A stretch of DNA of 64,000 nucleotides. Origin: Whalleya microplaca. Its lineage: Eukaryota; Ascomycota; Sordariomycetes; Xylariales; Xylariaceae. Position numbers and translations under genes: made by a program. A model generated the notes under the pieces. That model was given only the letters and a program-made list of their open reading frames with translations, did not search any database and was not told the DNA's origin. Positions 12,634 to 23,900 of the stretch are shown piece by piece; the stretch's first letter is position 1; each line of letters starts with the position of its first letter. The stretch is taken from assembly GCA_022497155.1 (NCBI GenBank), contig MU385718.1, positions 186,001 to 250,000 on the forward strand. The letters are read 5' to 3'.

Positions 12634-15600
12634 TAGGTCAGATCAGGTCATACATGTGCATGTGCATAGAAGAATTATACGTGTGTGTGTTGTAGGACCG
12701 ACTGGCCGAACCCGAAGACATGGCATTGGGAAGGCGTACCTGGCTGGTTCGTGGGCTGAGATGTTGGTGGGAGGATAATTACCCCTGGATCTGATCTAGC
12801 ATAGGGTAGGATGTACAGAGTTAGTGACAAGGCAAGCAAGCCCGAGCCTCAATCCCAGAAAGAAAGAAAGGCAACCACCACTCCGCCGCCCTCACTCAAA
12901 TTGTACCGCATCGGCATCGGCATCAGATCATGCTTGTTGCTGGTTGTTGGTCCCCAGGAGACAGTGGGTGGGGGAGCGCAAAGTTCGTAATGTACCGACT
13001 GGATCGAAAACGCTATTTCTTCGTCGTTGTTGATGATGATGGAGTTGTTAGGTACCCGATACGATACGGGATGTGTATCTGACTAATTAGCTGCTTTCCC
13101 AATCAAGTCAAGACAATGTCTAGATATGTACCCTCTGTTGACTTCATTACATACCCTCTCACCCAGCTACAGCTATAGTTGTGGCATTTACTCTATTAGC
13201 CCATTTGCTACCCATCTACCTGTTTTGTCTCCGCGGACCGGAACCGGTTGGTTCGTTCCATCGCAACCCTACCTCAGCGTGCTTGCTTGATATGCATGTC
13301 ATTCTAGTATATACGGCCGAGTGCCGTGCATGCATGATGTAGCGTGTGACCTGGCCGCGCGGCGAAGATTGCATGCCCTCAACTTAAGACGAATTTGTGA
13401 ATCCCGAGACATGGTAAAAATAGCCGCAGTACTCAGCCCGACTAACGGCCGTGATCACCCGGCCCATTAGGGGCTCTTCGAGATCTTACGGCATTTAGCT
13501 AGATTGATTGACTATCTACCTAAGTCTACCACCTGTCTACAAAGGGATGTTTCAACGTGGGCGCTTCCATGACGCATGGGGTGGCTGGAGTATCGATATC
13601 GAGCCAGCGTTCCGCGTGACATAGGATAGCTGGGTTAATATGTACGATGAGATACAACTCCTATCAATGCTAGTATGTCTCGAACTGTTCGCTCACCTAG
13701 ATAACGGTTCAGGCAGGCATTGGTACACAAGCTATAGTGAGTGATAAAGCGAGCTAGGCTCGAGTCCTGACAGCGCTATATGGTTATTCGCTTTGTTAGC
13801 TCATCTGGAACTAATCGCCACCGAGTTGATATCCTGGACTTTGTCTGTGTCTTGATATCATGTGTACCTTCAAGTGACCAGATTACGCTGGAGTGCTGCT
13901 TGGCCTGCAATATGACATGTCCAATATTCTCCGGCTTCGAAACGGCGATGTAGATGCGCAGTACAAAGCAAATGCACCTGCCATGCCAGGTCCCCCGGCC
14001 GCGGATCTTTCAGTTCTGCGTCTGTCATGCAGTTTACATACGTCAATCTCACCGCCGCAGCAAGCATTGGCCCAAATAATCTCCATCATGAGATTTGTAT
14101 ATACTTGGGGACCATTCTCAAACAAGCCGGCCCAACCTACATGACGACATGAGACAAAGAACTGTTGCGAGCCGTGGTGATTGAGATGACGACAGCCTTT
14201 TATTCGACTCGTCATTAGCCCAGTCCACCCTTCCAATTTGCTCTCGTTGATGACACTTTACCTTGTATAGAGCGAGCAGGTCGAGAGAGGTCCGCGCGAG
14301 ACAGGCGGACTCGGGCCGCTGCTTCGACCCGCGCCGCGGAGCATAGCCTTTAGTGACTGATCGCGTGGGGCCTGCCTGGGGCAAGTTCCATCTGCAAATC
14401 ACGACTCGGGGAGTGAGACACTCAGAGCCTTGCAAAAGCCGTCTCCCGCGCCGCACACACTCTACCTAATGACCCCCGATGCTCGGCATGCTTGATTGCT
14501 TGCTTGCTTGCTTGCTTGCTTGGCTGCCTAGATGGTTGGGCCCGCTGTGACTGATCTGTCATATATGCGTGTCGCGGCTCCTGGAAGAGGGAAAAGTCTC
14601 AGGTTGGACAATCTGGACTCGGGTGCGTGCCGTGCAATGGAGGTCAGGTATTCTCAGCCTGGGGTTGCTGTTGCTGCTGATGATGCTGCACGCACGCAAC
14701 GGAACCTGCATGCAGCGGCAGTTTTCAAGCCCAGGGCTAGCTTCCGGAGACACAACAAACGGTCCGAAAGTGGTCGACTATATTGCTATGTTCGGGCTAG
14801 AAGTTCAGACGTGTTCTTTCCTTCTTTTCTTTTTCCTTCTCCCCGCTTCGCCGTTCTACTGTTGCGCTCTCAGGGGTCTCGGACGCCTGCGTTGCTCACC
14901 TGAGCCGTGGGATCTGCGGCCCGGCTGCCTGCAGGAACACCAAACACAAACTGGATGGACGTGAGTCTGCGAGCGAGATGTGTACCACCCTTTGATCTAA
15001 GACCCTTCCACAACGTAGCCCTGTAGATGTGCGACGGTCCACAAGCTTGTCATTGAATACTTAGATAAGTCGGGTTGATAGTGTATATGCGCCTGCTCGG
15101 TACGCCCATCACGGGCCCCTTGAACTAGACGATCGATGGGGGTTGTCATTGTCCCTATGTCGTGCGGTGATACAACGTCGAAAAGTTGGTTTGCTGAAAC
15201 TACACGCCACTATATGGTTATATTATCTAGAAGGTAGCGTGGAGTAGGAGGAGGTTGAATTTGTCTATCTAAGACCAGGAGGCGTTGAGCGTTATGATGG
15301 GCAGGCTCAGGAGTCAATTAACAAGAGGGTCTCAGACCTACGTTTGTACCACGTCCAGATTGGCGCGGCGCCGTCTGCTCATGCGCACGCCACTCGTGCC
15401 TCTCGGGCTTTCGCTCCTGCATCCTCGCTCGCTCGCTGGTCCCGGAGGTTTAAGTAGCGGGCGCATGCGGTATATATGTATGCAACAACAACATGCATAG
15501 CCTAGTAACCTTCCCACGAGCGAGCCCTCTCATCCCACCCAGGAAGACAGGCAGGCCCTGGCCTGGGTTGACGGGAATTATCACAGCGCGACGAGATCAT

Positions 15601-16716
15601 GCATGCGCACGTCTGTCTGCGTGACACTGACGAGCCGCAATGCCTGCCCTTGCTCCCCAGGACTCCCCTTGCTGTACTGCGTAGATAGAGCCCTTGGGCG
15701 GTCGGCTGTTCGTGACGGCTGCCGGACGGCTTCCGCCAATGAGAAAATTGTGGAATAAACACATGCGATATCGAACTGGCCGGTTTCAGTTCAAGCGGCT
15801 CACCGGCTCACCGCTTCACTGCTTCATGGGTTGTATGGGACCTGATTGGACTAGGTATTGCTGGAATAGCCATCGGGCCATTTTCCGTCGAATAGTATCT
15901 CTTCCGTTTACAATTGGGGTGTTATAGAGTCAAAAGTTCCTAGATTGAGACACGACAAGAAGAAAAAAGGGGGTTGCTAAAGGTTGGACCTCGGCGTACA
16001 TCAGGTGAAGCACATCGACATGGCTTGCATTAGTTGCACGTTTAAGAGGGGAGGTCCCATGTCAAGTGACGTGCGCAATGCAATCTGTACATTTGTTTTC
16101 GGCTTCATGCCCATTGGGGGGCCGGATGATGTGTCGTCGATCCCATAATTTTAGCGACGATGTCGAACCTGGGGAACGACGCAAGGAGAGTCCATTTTCA
16201 GTAGAATAGATTATAGGGCTGTATATGGGTATAAACATCCATACAGGTACAATTATTTTTGAACCTAACACAGTTCTCAAGTTCTTCGAGGGTACTGGAA
16301 AACTCAGCAGCATCCGAGTATGCCAATTAATGTAGACCTACCTAGGAATATACGAGTCTATTTTGTTGAAAACGCGTAGAATATGGAGATTTATCAGCTC
16401 CTGTCGCGGATTGCAAAATTCAGCCACAAGGCAATAATCACTGTCATCAGAACGTATGCATTACAAATAGGCGTAAAGGCTAGAATACAGCAAGGCGCAG
16501 TAACCACCAACTTTTACATCGAAACCGCCGGCACGATACATGAATGATAGAGTAGACAATTATCCTAACACCCCAACGTCTAGAAAACAACATATGCCAA
16601 CCCAATTGGTCCTAGCCCATGTCACTAGACTTCGGCGCAAAGCCGCCCACGATTGTATGACGTGGATGTTGTGAAATGGCGTTCGAAATCAATATCCGAG
16701 TGGTGGCGGTCTTCGA
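12634..16716. other. Gene-free interval, about 4.1 kb
   Basis: No frame here has the length, codon pattern or motif of a real gene. It contains a TTGC tetranucleotide repeat (about 14491-14523) and a C/T-rich block at about 14814-14860 that resembles a fungal core promoter without an obvious gene behind it. Frames at 14532-14964 overlap each other in different phases and have no family resemblance. Confidence 0.5.
14491..14523. repeat. (TTGC)n microsatellite
   Basis: About seven tandem copies of the TTGC tetranucleotide. Confidence 0.9.
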
Positions 16717-17873
16717 TCACGACGTAAGCATAGAAATACCGTATCGAGGGTCTGGCCGGCTCATGACGCCTTGAATCTCGCTCGGATCGAAGACATGCGA
16801 GAATATCTCGTAATCGCTCGGGGCCGACGACGACGAGCCGCCCGAGCCCGAGCTCGAGCTCGAGTGGGACTTTGATTTCCCCTTAGAGCTACTAGAGTGA
16901 TGGCCGTGGCCGCTCCTGTTCTTCTTTGCGATATCGTCCAATATAAGACGCGCCGTGCTCTGGTACTGATCCTCAAACACGAAGGCCACGTAGTCGAAGC
17001 GTCCGCGTATATCCGGATCGTACAGGAAGACGTCGCGCCAGAGCTCGGCCAGCTCCTGCGGCGGGTTGCGGTTCCCGTTACCTAGACCGAAGTCGCCAAT
17101 GACGACCGTCCGGTGCTCGTAGTACGCGCAGATGCGGAGGGCCGCGCGGATCTTGTTCTTGACCATCTCTCGCTCCAGCGGGAACGCGTACTTTGAGCCA
17201 CCGTGGCTCAGCTTCGGCCAACGCGCCGCCGGCATCGAGACTACAGGCAAGTCGTACCACTGCTCTAGCTTCTTGTATTGGTCGTGCGGCCCCCGGAAGA
17301 CGACCACGAACTCCGAGTATATACCGCCTTCGGACGGGATGGGGTAGTTGCAGTCTACCTGGGAGTCCGGGCCAGGGGTGCTCAGAGTAGCTGAGAGGGT
17401 ACTGCGTCTGCAGAGGCGCTCCTCGTACCCCACCTAGACCGAGCCACGTTGGCATATGAACAAAAAGAATGAATGAAATAGCTTTTCGGTATGGGTTGAA
17501 TGAAATAGTGTGCTCACAACTCCAGTCTCCCAGTCCCCTCCCGGTCTTTTGTCATTTGCTGCACAAATAAACGGTATACGGATTCCCACCTTTTCCTTCC
17601 AGTCAATGGTGAAGTCAACGGGATCCCCGAGGTAGATATCTTGTAGAGCACATTAGGATGGGCTGGTAAGGACTTTTCTATATACTTACAGAACTCAGGC
17701 GGAGATGGGGAATATCCGCTCATATTGTTCTGAAGTGGGATTTGCTCTAGCGGTTGCTGAAATAAGTACGAGTGGGTTGGCCATTGGTGTGAATAGTCAT
17801 TCCTTATGATTGGTATGTAATGCCGCTTAGCCTCGGCGGCGACCTCGGAAGGCTTCGGCTTTGAAGAAGGCAT
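16717..17873 (-). CDS. Microbial-type PARG-like (DUF2263/TIGR02452) protein, 3 exons
   Basis: Exons are 17690..17873, 17518..17639 and 16717..17433, with introns of 50 and 84 nt. The product is 340 aa. Splicing joins FICAANDKRPGGDWETG to VVGYEERLCRRSTL, the place of the PARG signature (GGG-x6-8-QEE) in the microbial-type poly(ADP-ribose) glycohydrolase family. Here it reads G95-G96-D97 followed, after seven residues, by Y105-E106-E107. Also visible are FVVVFRG, LPVVSMPAARWP and the macrodomain-like block RTVVIGDFGLGNGNRNPP, then FDYVAFVFED. A low-complexity Ser/Lys/Gly linker separates the fold from a short C-terminal tail. The frame has no ATG before 17873. The first acceptor is AAG, with a CTAAT branch site upstream. 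It is probably an ADP-ribose hydrolase or ADP-ribose binder; activity is uncertain because the signature is altered. Confidence 0.82.
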
Positions 17874-19295
17874 TGTGAGAAGCAACTAGCTACTGAAAGA
17901 TATTCCGATATTGGCAATTGCTTTGGGTGCAATATATGGCTTTTCTAGGTACTGGCTGATCTACTGCAAGGATGCAACCCACGCAGTTGGGCCGTGACAT
18001 CTCTTTATAGATCTTCAAGACGTGATGCAGCCACTTCATGCACCTACGACAGCCTTGCATAGACAGTAGATCATATTCATCTCGAGAGATAGGTACGGAT
18101 GTTCAAAAGACGGTCTGAGGCCGGGAGAGAGTTCCTTGTGTCACCAAATATAGGATGATTGCTCTTATCGAGTCCACCATGTCCTAGACATTGAGATGAA
18201 TGAATCCAGACAATAGGCTGCGAGGAGGCTCTTTTCAAATAACCACAGAAGCCTTTTGCCGATTCTGCCTACTTGGAAATTCCAGCTACCTAAGAAGAGT
18301 CTTGTTAGACATCTGTCTTTGTGATACACGACTCGGCTCCCAGGTAGATGGAAACGATGTTCCAGTTGAGATCAGGATACACTGCAGATAACCGATGTCG
18401 CACAGATCTGGTACTCCTCAGCGTGCAGCATCTTGAGACATTCATGTGGTCAAAGAAAATGAATGGTTATTGGGGAGAATGAGTTGCCCAGTGCTAATGG
18501 ATCTTTCCATCTCTGAGACCACCAGATCCAGGCATATCGACAAGAGGTATGACCCCATTGGCGGATACAGGAAGAAAGAGCGTGATTTTCTGATGAGCAA
18601 TGAGGAGATACTCATGACTCAATGCGAGAACCCACGCGGAGGATACGCGCTTCCCATGACAGCGTCATGAACAAACTACAAACGGCATGGTTTCAACCTG
18701 GAGATAGCAACGCAATATCGGTGTCATCCTACAGCCCGATTAAGAACGTCGATGTAAGCGGCATCGAAAATCTCCATCGATCATATACACGATGTAATAC
18801 GCTACCGTTAGTTGGTTACAATTCGCCGGCCTTTCGTACGTAGCCGTAGCTGAGAAGTGAAGATTCGGGTCCTCGCTGTATAACTAGGCCTGCTAGGGTA
18901 GAGCAAAATCAGGTGACAGTCTCTGAATCCAATTAAGGAGAATTTATATGCAAGAAAGATAGAGTCGGAGTCGTGTAAGTGATTCGGTGAAACCAATACA
19001 TACGAACAGAAACAAGTACACCTAGTGGTCCGAGCACTTTGTACCTAGGTACAGGGCTACGATGTTACACGGTTCGGCATAACTCTTATACCGAAAACAA
19101 TTCAACCGAAGAATCTCCGACCGCAGCATTTTGGTTACCAGCAGCCATTCATTCATCAAGATCCATATACATCGTCAGTAACTTAGGTGTTTCATTTGCA
19201 GCTTTGCAACCGGGTGAGATACCTTTATGATGCCACCTGTGAGCTTATAATACCTTGCTTGCACTAAGCACACCTCTCATGACGAATTGCGTGAG
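17874..19295. other. Divergent intergenic between PARG-like and AsnRS genes
   Basis: This must carry the promoters of the PARG-like gene (minus) and mitochondrial AsnRS (plus). Short frames at 18200-18843 and 19039-19230 show no coding character. Confidence 0.55.
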
Positions 19296-20974
19296 ATGAG
19301 CCTCATTCTACCGCTTCTGAGAGGAGCCTCACGCAGGAGATTCCCAAAGCTCCCAGCGCAAGCAGTATCGCGAGCCTTTATCTCTACTGCCCCCACCTCA
19401 GTCGCTGGTTTCCTTGACTTCAAGCCGCATGAGACGGTTTCAGACGTGAAGGTTGATGGCTACGTACGGTCTGTCCGCTCGCAGAAGCACCGTCATTTTG
19501 TAGCTCTTGGGGATGGCTCCTCACTCGAATCGCTACAGGCGGTAGTACCTGCTGATCAGGCTGAAGGGTGGGACATCTAGGTCTGACTTATATATCATGG
19601 CGTTCCTCATCGCTAACTTTGCATACGCTAGTCTGACTATCGGAGCAGCTGTCCGACTATACGGGTCTTGGATCCCATCGCAGGGCCGTGGCCAGAGCCA
19701 TGAGCTGCAGGTTGAACGAACCTCGATTCTGGGACCGTCTGATGCCAAGGTCCGTCTCAAGCATTGTTCGACATACTGTCCACAGACGTCTATTGCTTAC
19801 AGGTTTCTAGACATTCCCGTTGCAGAAGAAATACCAGACTCCTGAATATCTGAGGACTCTGCCTCACCTTAGGCCAAGGGTACCATTCAACTCAGCCCTC
19901 TTACGATTCCGCTCTGAGGTCATCGCATCCTTAACGAAGTTCTTTGGCAATCGCCAGTTCGTGCAGACTCATACACCAATTCTCACATCATCCGACTGCG
20001 AAGGTGCGGGTCAGGTCTTTCACGTCTCCGCTGATCATGATGTCCCGCCATCCTCTTCAACGTCTGAGACAGACAAGCCATTCTTCCGCCGTCCTGTCTA
20101 TACAACAGTGTCATCCCAGTTGCATTTGGAGGCTCTAGCTCAGGGTCTCGGTGATGTTTGGACGCTATCTCCAACTTTCCGTGCGGAGCAAAGTAACACT
20201 CCACGTCATCTTAGCGAGTTCTACATGCTAGAGGCAGAAATGAGCTTTGCGGACAGCTTGCACTCAGTAATGGACTTAGTGGAAGATATGTTGAGACATA
20301 TTAGTATCGATCTAGCCGAATCAAGAGTCAGAAAGGAGCTTTTGGAACGGGTTGGCGAACGAGCGTCAGATTTGGTCCCGGCAGAACGGGTCAACCAGCG
20401 CTGGGAAGGTCTCATGCAGAAAGCCTGGCCGCGCATCACATATACGGATGCCATTGAACTACTGAAGGCTTCCAACGAACCCTTCGTTCATAGCCCTATT
20501 TGGGGCGAAGATCTCCAAACGGAACACGAGAAGTACATCGCCGCGGAAGTGGGCAATGACAATAGTCCCGTGTTTGTTACAAATTACCCGCGAGACATCA
20601 AAGCTTTTTACATGAAGGTAGATTCGGAAGATGGCGGCAAATCCGCCCCAGGTACGACGGTTGAATGCTTCGATCTTCTCGTCCCGGATTTCTGTGAGAT
20701 CGTAGGGGGCTCTATGCGTGAGCATCGACTTGATAACCTCGTCCAGTCTATGCGTGACCGTGAAATAGTCTCGGGGCCATCGTCTCAAAGTGATGCCGAA
20801 TCACAATCGACTGAGAATAACCTTGACTGGTACCTCGACCTGCGGCGCTGGGGCTGCCCTCCTCATGGCGGCTTCGGTTTAGGCTTTGATCGTTTGATTT
20901 GTTACCTTTCCGGGGTCCAAACAATACGCGACACGACCGCATTCCCTCGCTGGTATGGTCGGTGTGATTGCTAA
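19296..20974 (+). CDS. SLM5: Mitochondrial asparaginyl-tRNA synthetase
   Basis: Exons are 19296..19567, 19632..19749 and 19811..20974, with introns of 64 and 61 nt. The product is 517 aa, close to the yeast enzyme. It charges mitochondrial tRNA-Asn. The first about 35 residues are Arg/Ser/Ala-rich without acids, as in a mitochondrial presequence. The OB-fold anticodon-binding domain follows (VKVDGYVRSVRSQKHRHFVALGDGS, continued in exon 2). The class II catalytic domain has TPILTSSDCEGAGQVFHVS (asparagine-type), motif 2 around LSPTFRAEQSNTPRHLSEFYMLE and motif 3 GGFGLGFDRLICYL. Intron 2 has the weak donor GTCCGT, but removing it restores DAK|TFPLQKKYQTPEYLRTLPHLRPR. An upstream ATG at 19279 opens only a six-codon frame ending at the real start. 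Confidence 0.92.
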
Positions 20975-23900
20975 ACGCACCATGTTGGCGGGCATGCCGT
21001 GACTCGTTAATGCTTACTTCTCTGGGATGTGGGGACTGTCTCGTGTGACCCTCGCACAAATGGTCTTAGACTTGACTGCCGGACAAGCTTTCTGTGGCGG
21101 CTGTTGTGCGCACACACGGGCTCGCACTTTCACGAGGACATGATCGAAGTCTGAGGCTGGCATTGACAGGTTCCAGACACAGCATCTTGTTCTTGTGTTG
21201 CATCGCCCACGCTTCACTGTGCATTGGAGCGCCGTCGAGGGCGTGCGCTGAGGAAAGCGCCGACTGGCTACTTTCTTAACTCGGATCAAGTGATCCGTGA
21301 AAGTATAGCCCAGCCCGCTGAAGGAACCTAGCTATTTACGGTAGACGATAGAGATAGAAATGGACTTCACTAGACGACGTGCTGTCGACCGTCGACGTGT
21401 ACAATCACATCTTGTAGAATAGGACAGCTACTTTGTACAATGTTGTACGGGAAGGGCGGCATCACATCCATATGGAATGTCAACTTACATACTCAGCGTC
21501 TAGATTTACCGTCTTCACCCTCTCATGCCCCCTTAGTTAGCTTTCAAATAGTTGGCGGTAGACGAGCACACTCTGAATCCGTCTAGGAAGCTGCCTGCAT
21601 TAGGTAGCCTCGCTTATCGCGTTACAGCCATTCTGTTACCAGTACGGGCGTCACGTCGGTCAATATTACCAGAGGCACAGATTTAGTGCAACAAGCCATC
21701 GACAACTAGGGATTTCCATTCGGCAAAGGATATCGTGGCTCGTCTAAGACTAAGGGCTCTCGGAAGGTCTCTCGAGATTCGGACCGCTGGCCAGGGCCAG
21801 GGCTTGCGGTCACGAAGTCGCCAACGAGATTAGAACGGAAGAACACTTAACTCCCCTTTGAGGCTGATTGAACCGCGTCTGCGAGGGAAACCCAGGTTCT
21901 GAACAGGTGTTAACGCCCATACAATATCGAGCTGGGATAGCCATTAGTGTATGCATCTCCTCTGCAACCTGACCCTCGATCGGCTCTCTCTATGCGGATT
22001 AATGTATGATTTGTTGCCACCTTACCCGGCTCGTGAGTTGCAACCTAGTATCCGCTGCCTGGTCGGCAAGGACGAGATTGGCGCTAGATTCAACGGCACC
22101 AGCAATTTCGGGCATATTGACGTTTCATCTGATGCAAGGCATTTACAAACCGCAACCACAAGCCATCAAGAGATGCAGCTGGCCTCTCCCAACGGCCCAG
22201 TGTTTCTCAATTACTTCTAGGTTGTTGGTTGTATTGAGGCGGATGCAGATGCAAGCAGGCAACCTTAACCGCTTGCCAAGAACGAAATGTTATTATCTGA
22301 ACAGGTTAGGATTGGCATTGAATGCGGCGCAACTGTCGGTCCAAAGCAACTCGCAATCGATCTCGTTCCAACTTCGCCTTTTGTCCCGTCTTTTCGTCTC
22401 TTTTCGTCGTGCCCACATGCTCTTCTGGTCTACTACCTTGTACGGTGGAGCCAAAATCCTTATTAGTGAAGGAGATGGGGTCAAAATCCCAAGTCCAGCC
22501 AGCCTGCACCGGTAACAACCATTCAATGCTGCCAGGAGCAACTGGCCAAGTACTGCCAAAACACTATTGGAATGGGATGTGCCGTATATAGGAAGATACC
22601 TTCCGCATAAATTCCTATCGTTCCCGGTTCAGTTCATATGTGCCCGGGAAGAATCAGATCAGCCCACATTCCGCCTCAAGCAAACAGCCTTGAAGACGGA
22701 CAATACTACGTATATCGTTGCAGGTTCAGAAGCTTGGCCTTTTCTTGATATTTCTTGGCTAGCTTCTAGTCTACTACTAGCCTCCTTCAAACACCTGGAG
22801 CCTGGCAATGGGGACTGAACACGGGTATTATTATGCTCGCGTTTTCAATACGGGCTCATCAGCAACCTCTTGTCTAATGAGTATCGTTCGTCATCGAACG
22901 GGTTTTGCGGGCGCCTATCCCCCTTGACCCATCAGCGCTGACAATGCGATCGTCGGAGAAAATATCCACTTCACTGTGATATAATCCGATGCATGACTCA
23001 GAAGGTAGGTTTAAAGGTATACGATGTTCCACCTCAACGGAGAACCACCGTATTAGGCTGGAGATCCCGAGCCTGCCGATCTTGGGAAGCTTAACTATCT
23101 ATTACTGCTAAGCATCTACCTCGCCAATTTCTAACATCGTTGCAGCAGCTGTTGTGTATCGCCGAGAGGGCCGCGTCAGCACTCCGAGAGGGGAGATCAA
23201 AGGAGCTGTCAGAATAAGGTGGGTGCGCGTGGTGTGGGGCGTTTCGGCTGGTCCAACCGCCATGGATTCTGTCTTTATTATGGTTCTTAGCTCTCTGCCG
23301 AGATTCTCGAGCTTCTTTTGCATCTTGCAAGGGTGGGGGAAGACAAGGGGATTCGCAGGGATGGCGCCAAGCTCTGGCTGACCAAGAGCTCGGCGTCACA
23401 CTTCCTGGCCAAATGGGATAGGTGTGGCGCCCGTCGACGTTTCTGATTTGACCAGGCCTCCATGTCCTCGAATTAAGCTTAAGCTTGTTCATCGTTCGAG
23501 GGTCGCATGCTCGGGACTTTGGGGGCAGAAAAAGCAAAATAGAGATAGATTGTCACCCACCATCCATCACCCACCACCCCGCGCGATGCGTCTTTTCAAA
23601 GCAACGAATTGCAGCTGATCGATCTTGCAATAACCGAGGGTTTGTTCTTAGTATGTCTTGGCTTTCCGAAATTCGACCTTCCGCCTTCCTCCAACTGAGG
23701 CGGCCGAAGGTTGGCAATGTACTATTGCGTTACAATGCAGGACGTACTCTATTGTGTTATGACGTCGAAGTAGAGTTGCCTCAGCCATTAAAGTTGGTTA
23801 GCTGTCAATGGCCTCCCATAACTGGAGCCGCAATCAACCTATCAACCATCTTTGTTGGTCTCACGAAATCCTTCGGCTATTGAGGAACGGGCACAGTAAC

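Noticed and set aside
13744..13760. B-box-like GCTCGAGTCC suggesting a tRNA; another at 31385-31400
   Set aside because: No matching A box, acceptor stem or closed T arm could be drawn at either site.
22006..22515. A 169-codon plus-strand frame in the desert
   Set aside because: It has no motif, an improbable composition and a minus-strand frame over the same bases. It has no splice partners.
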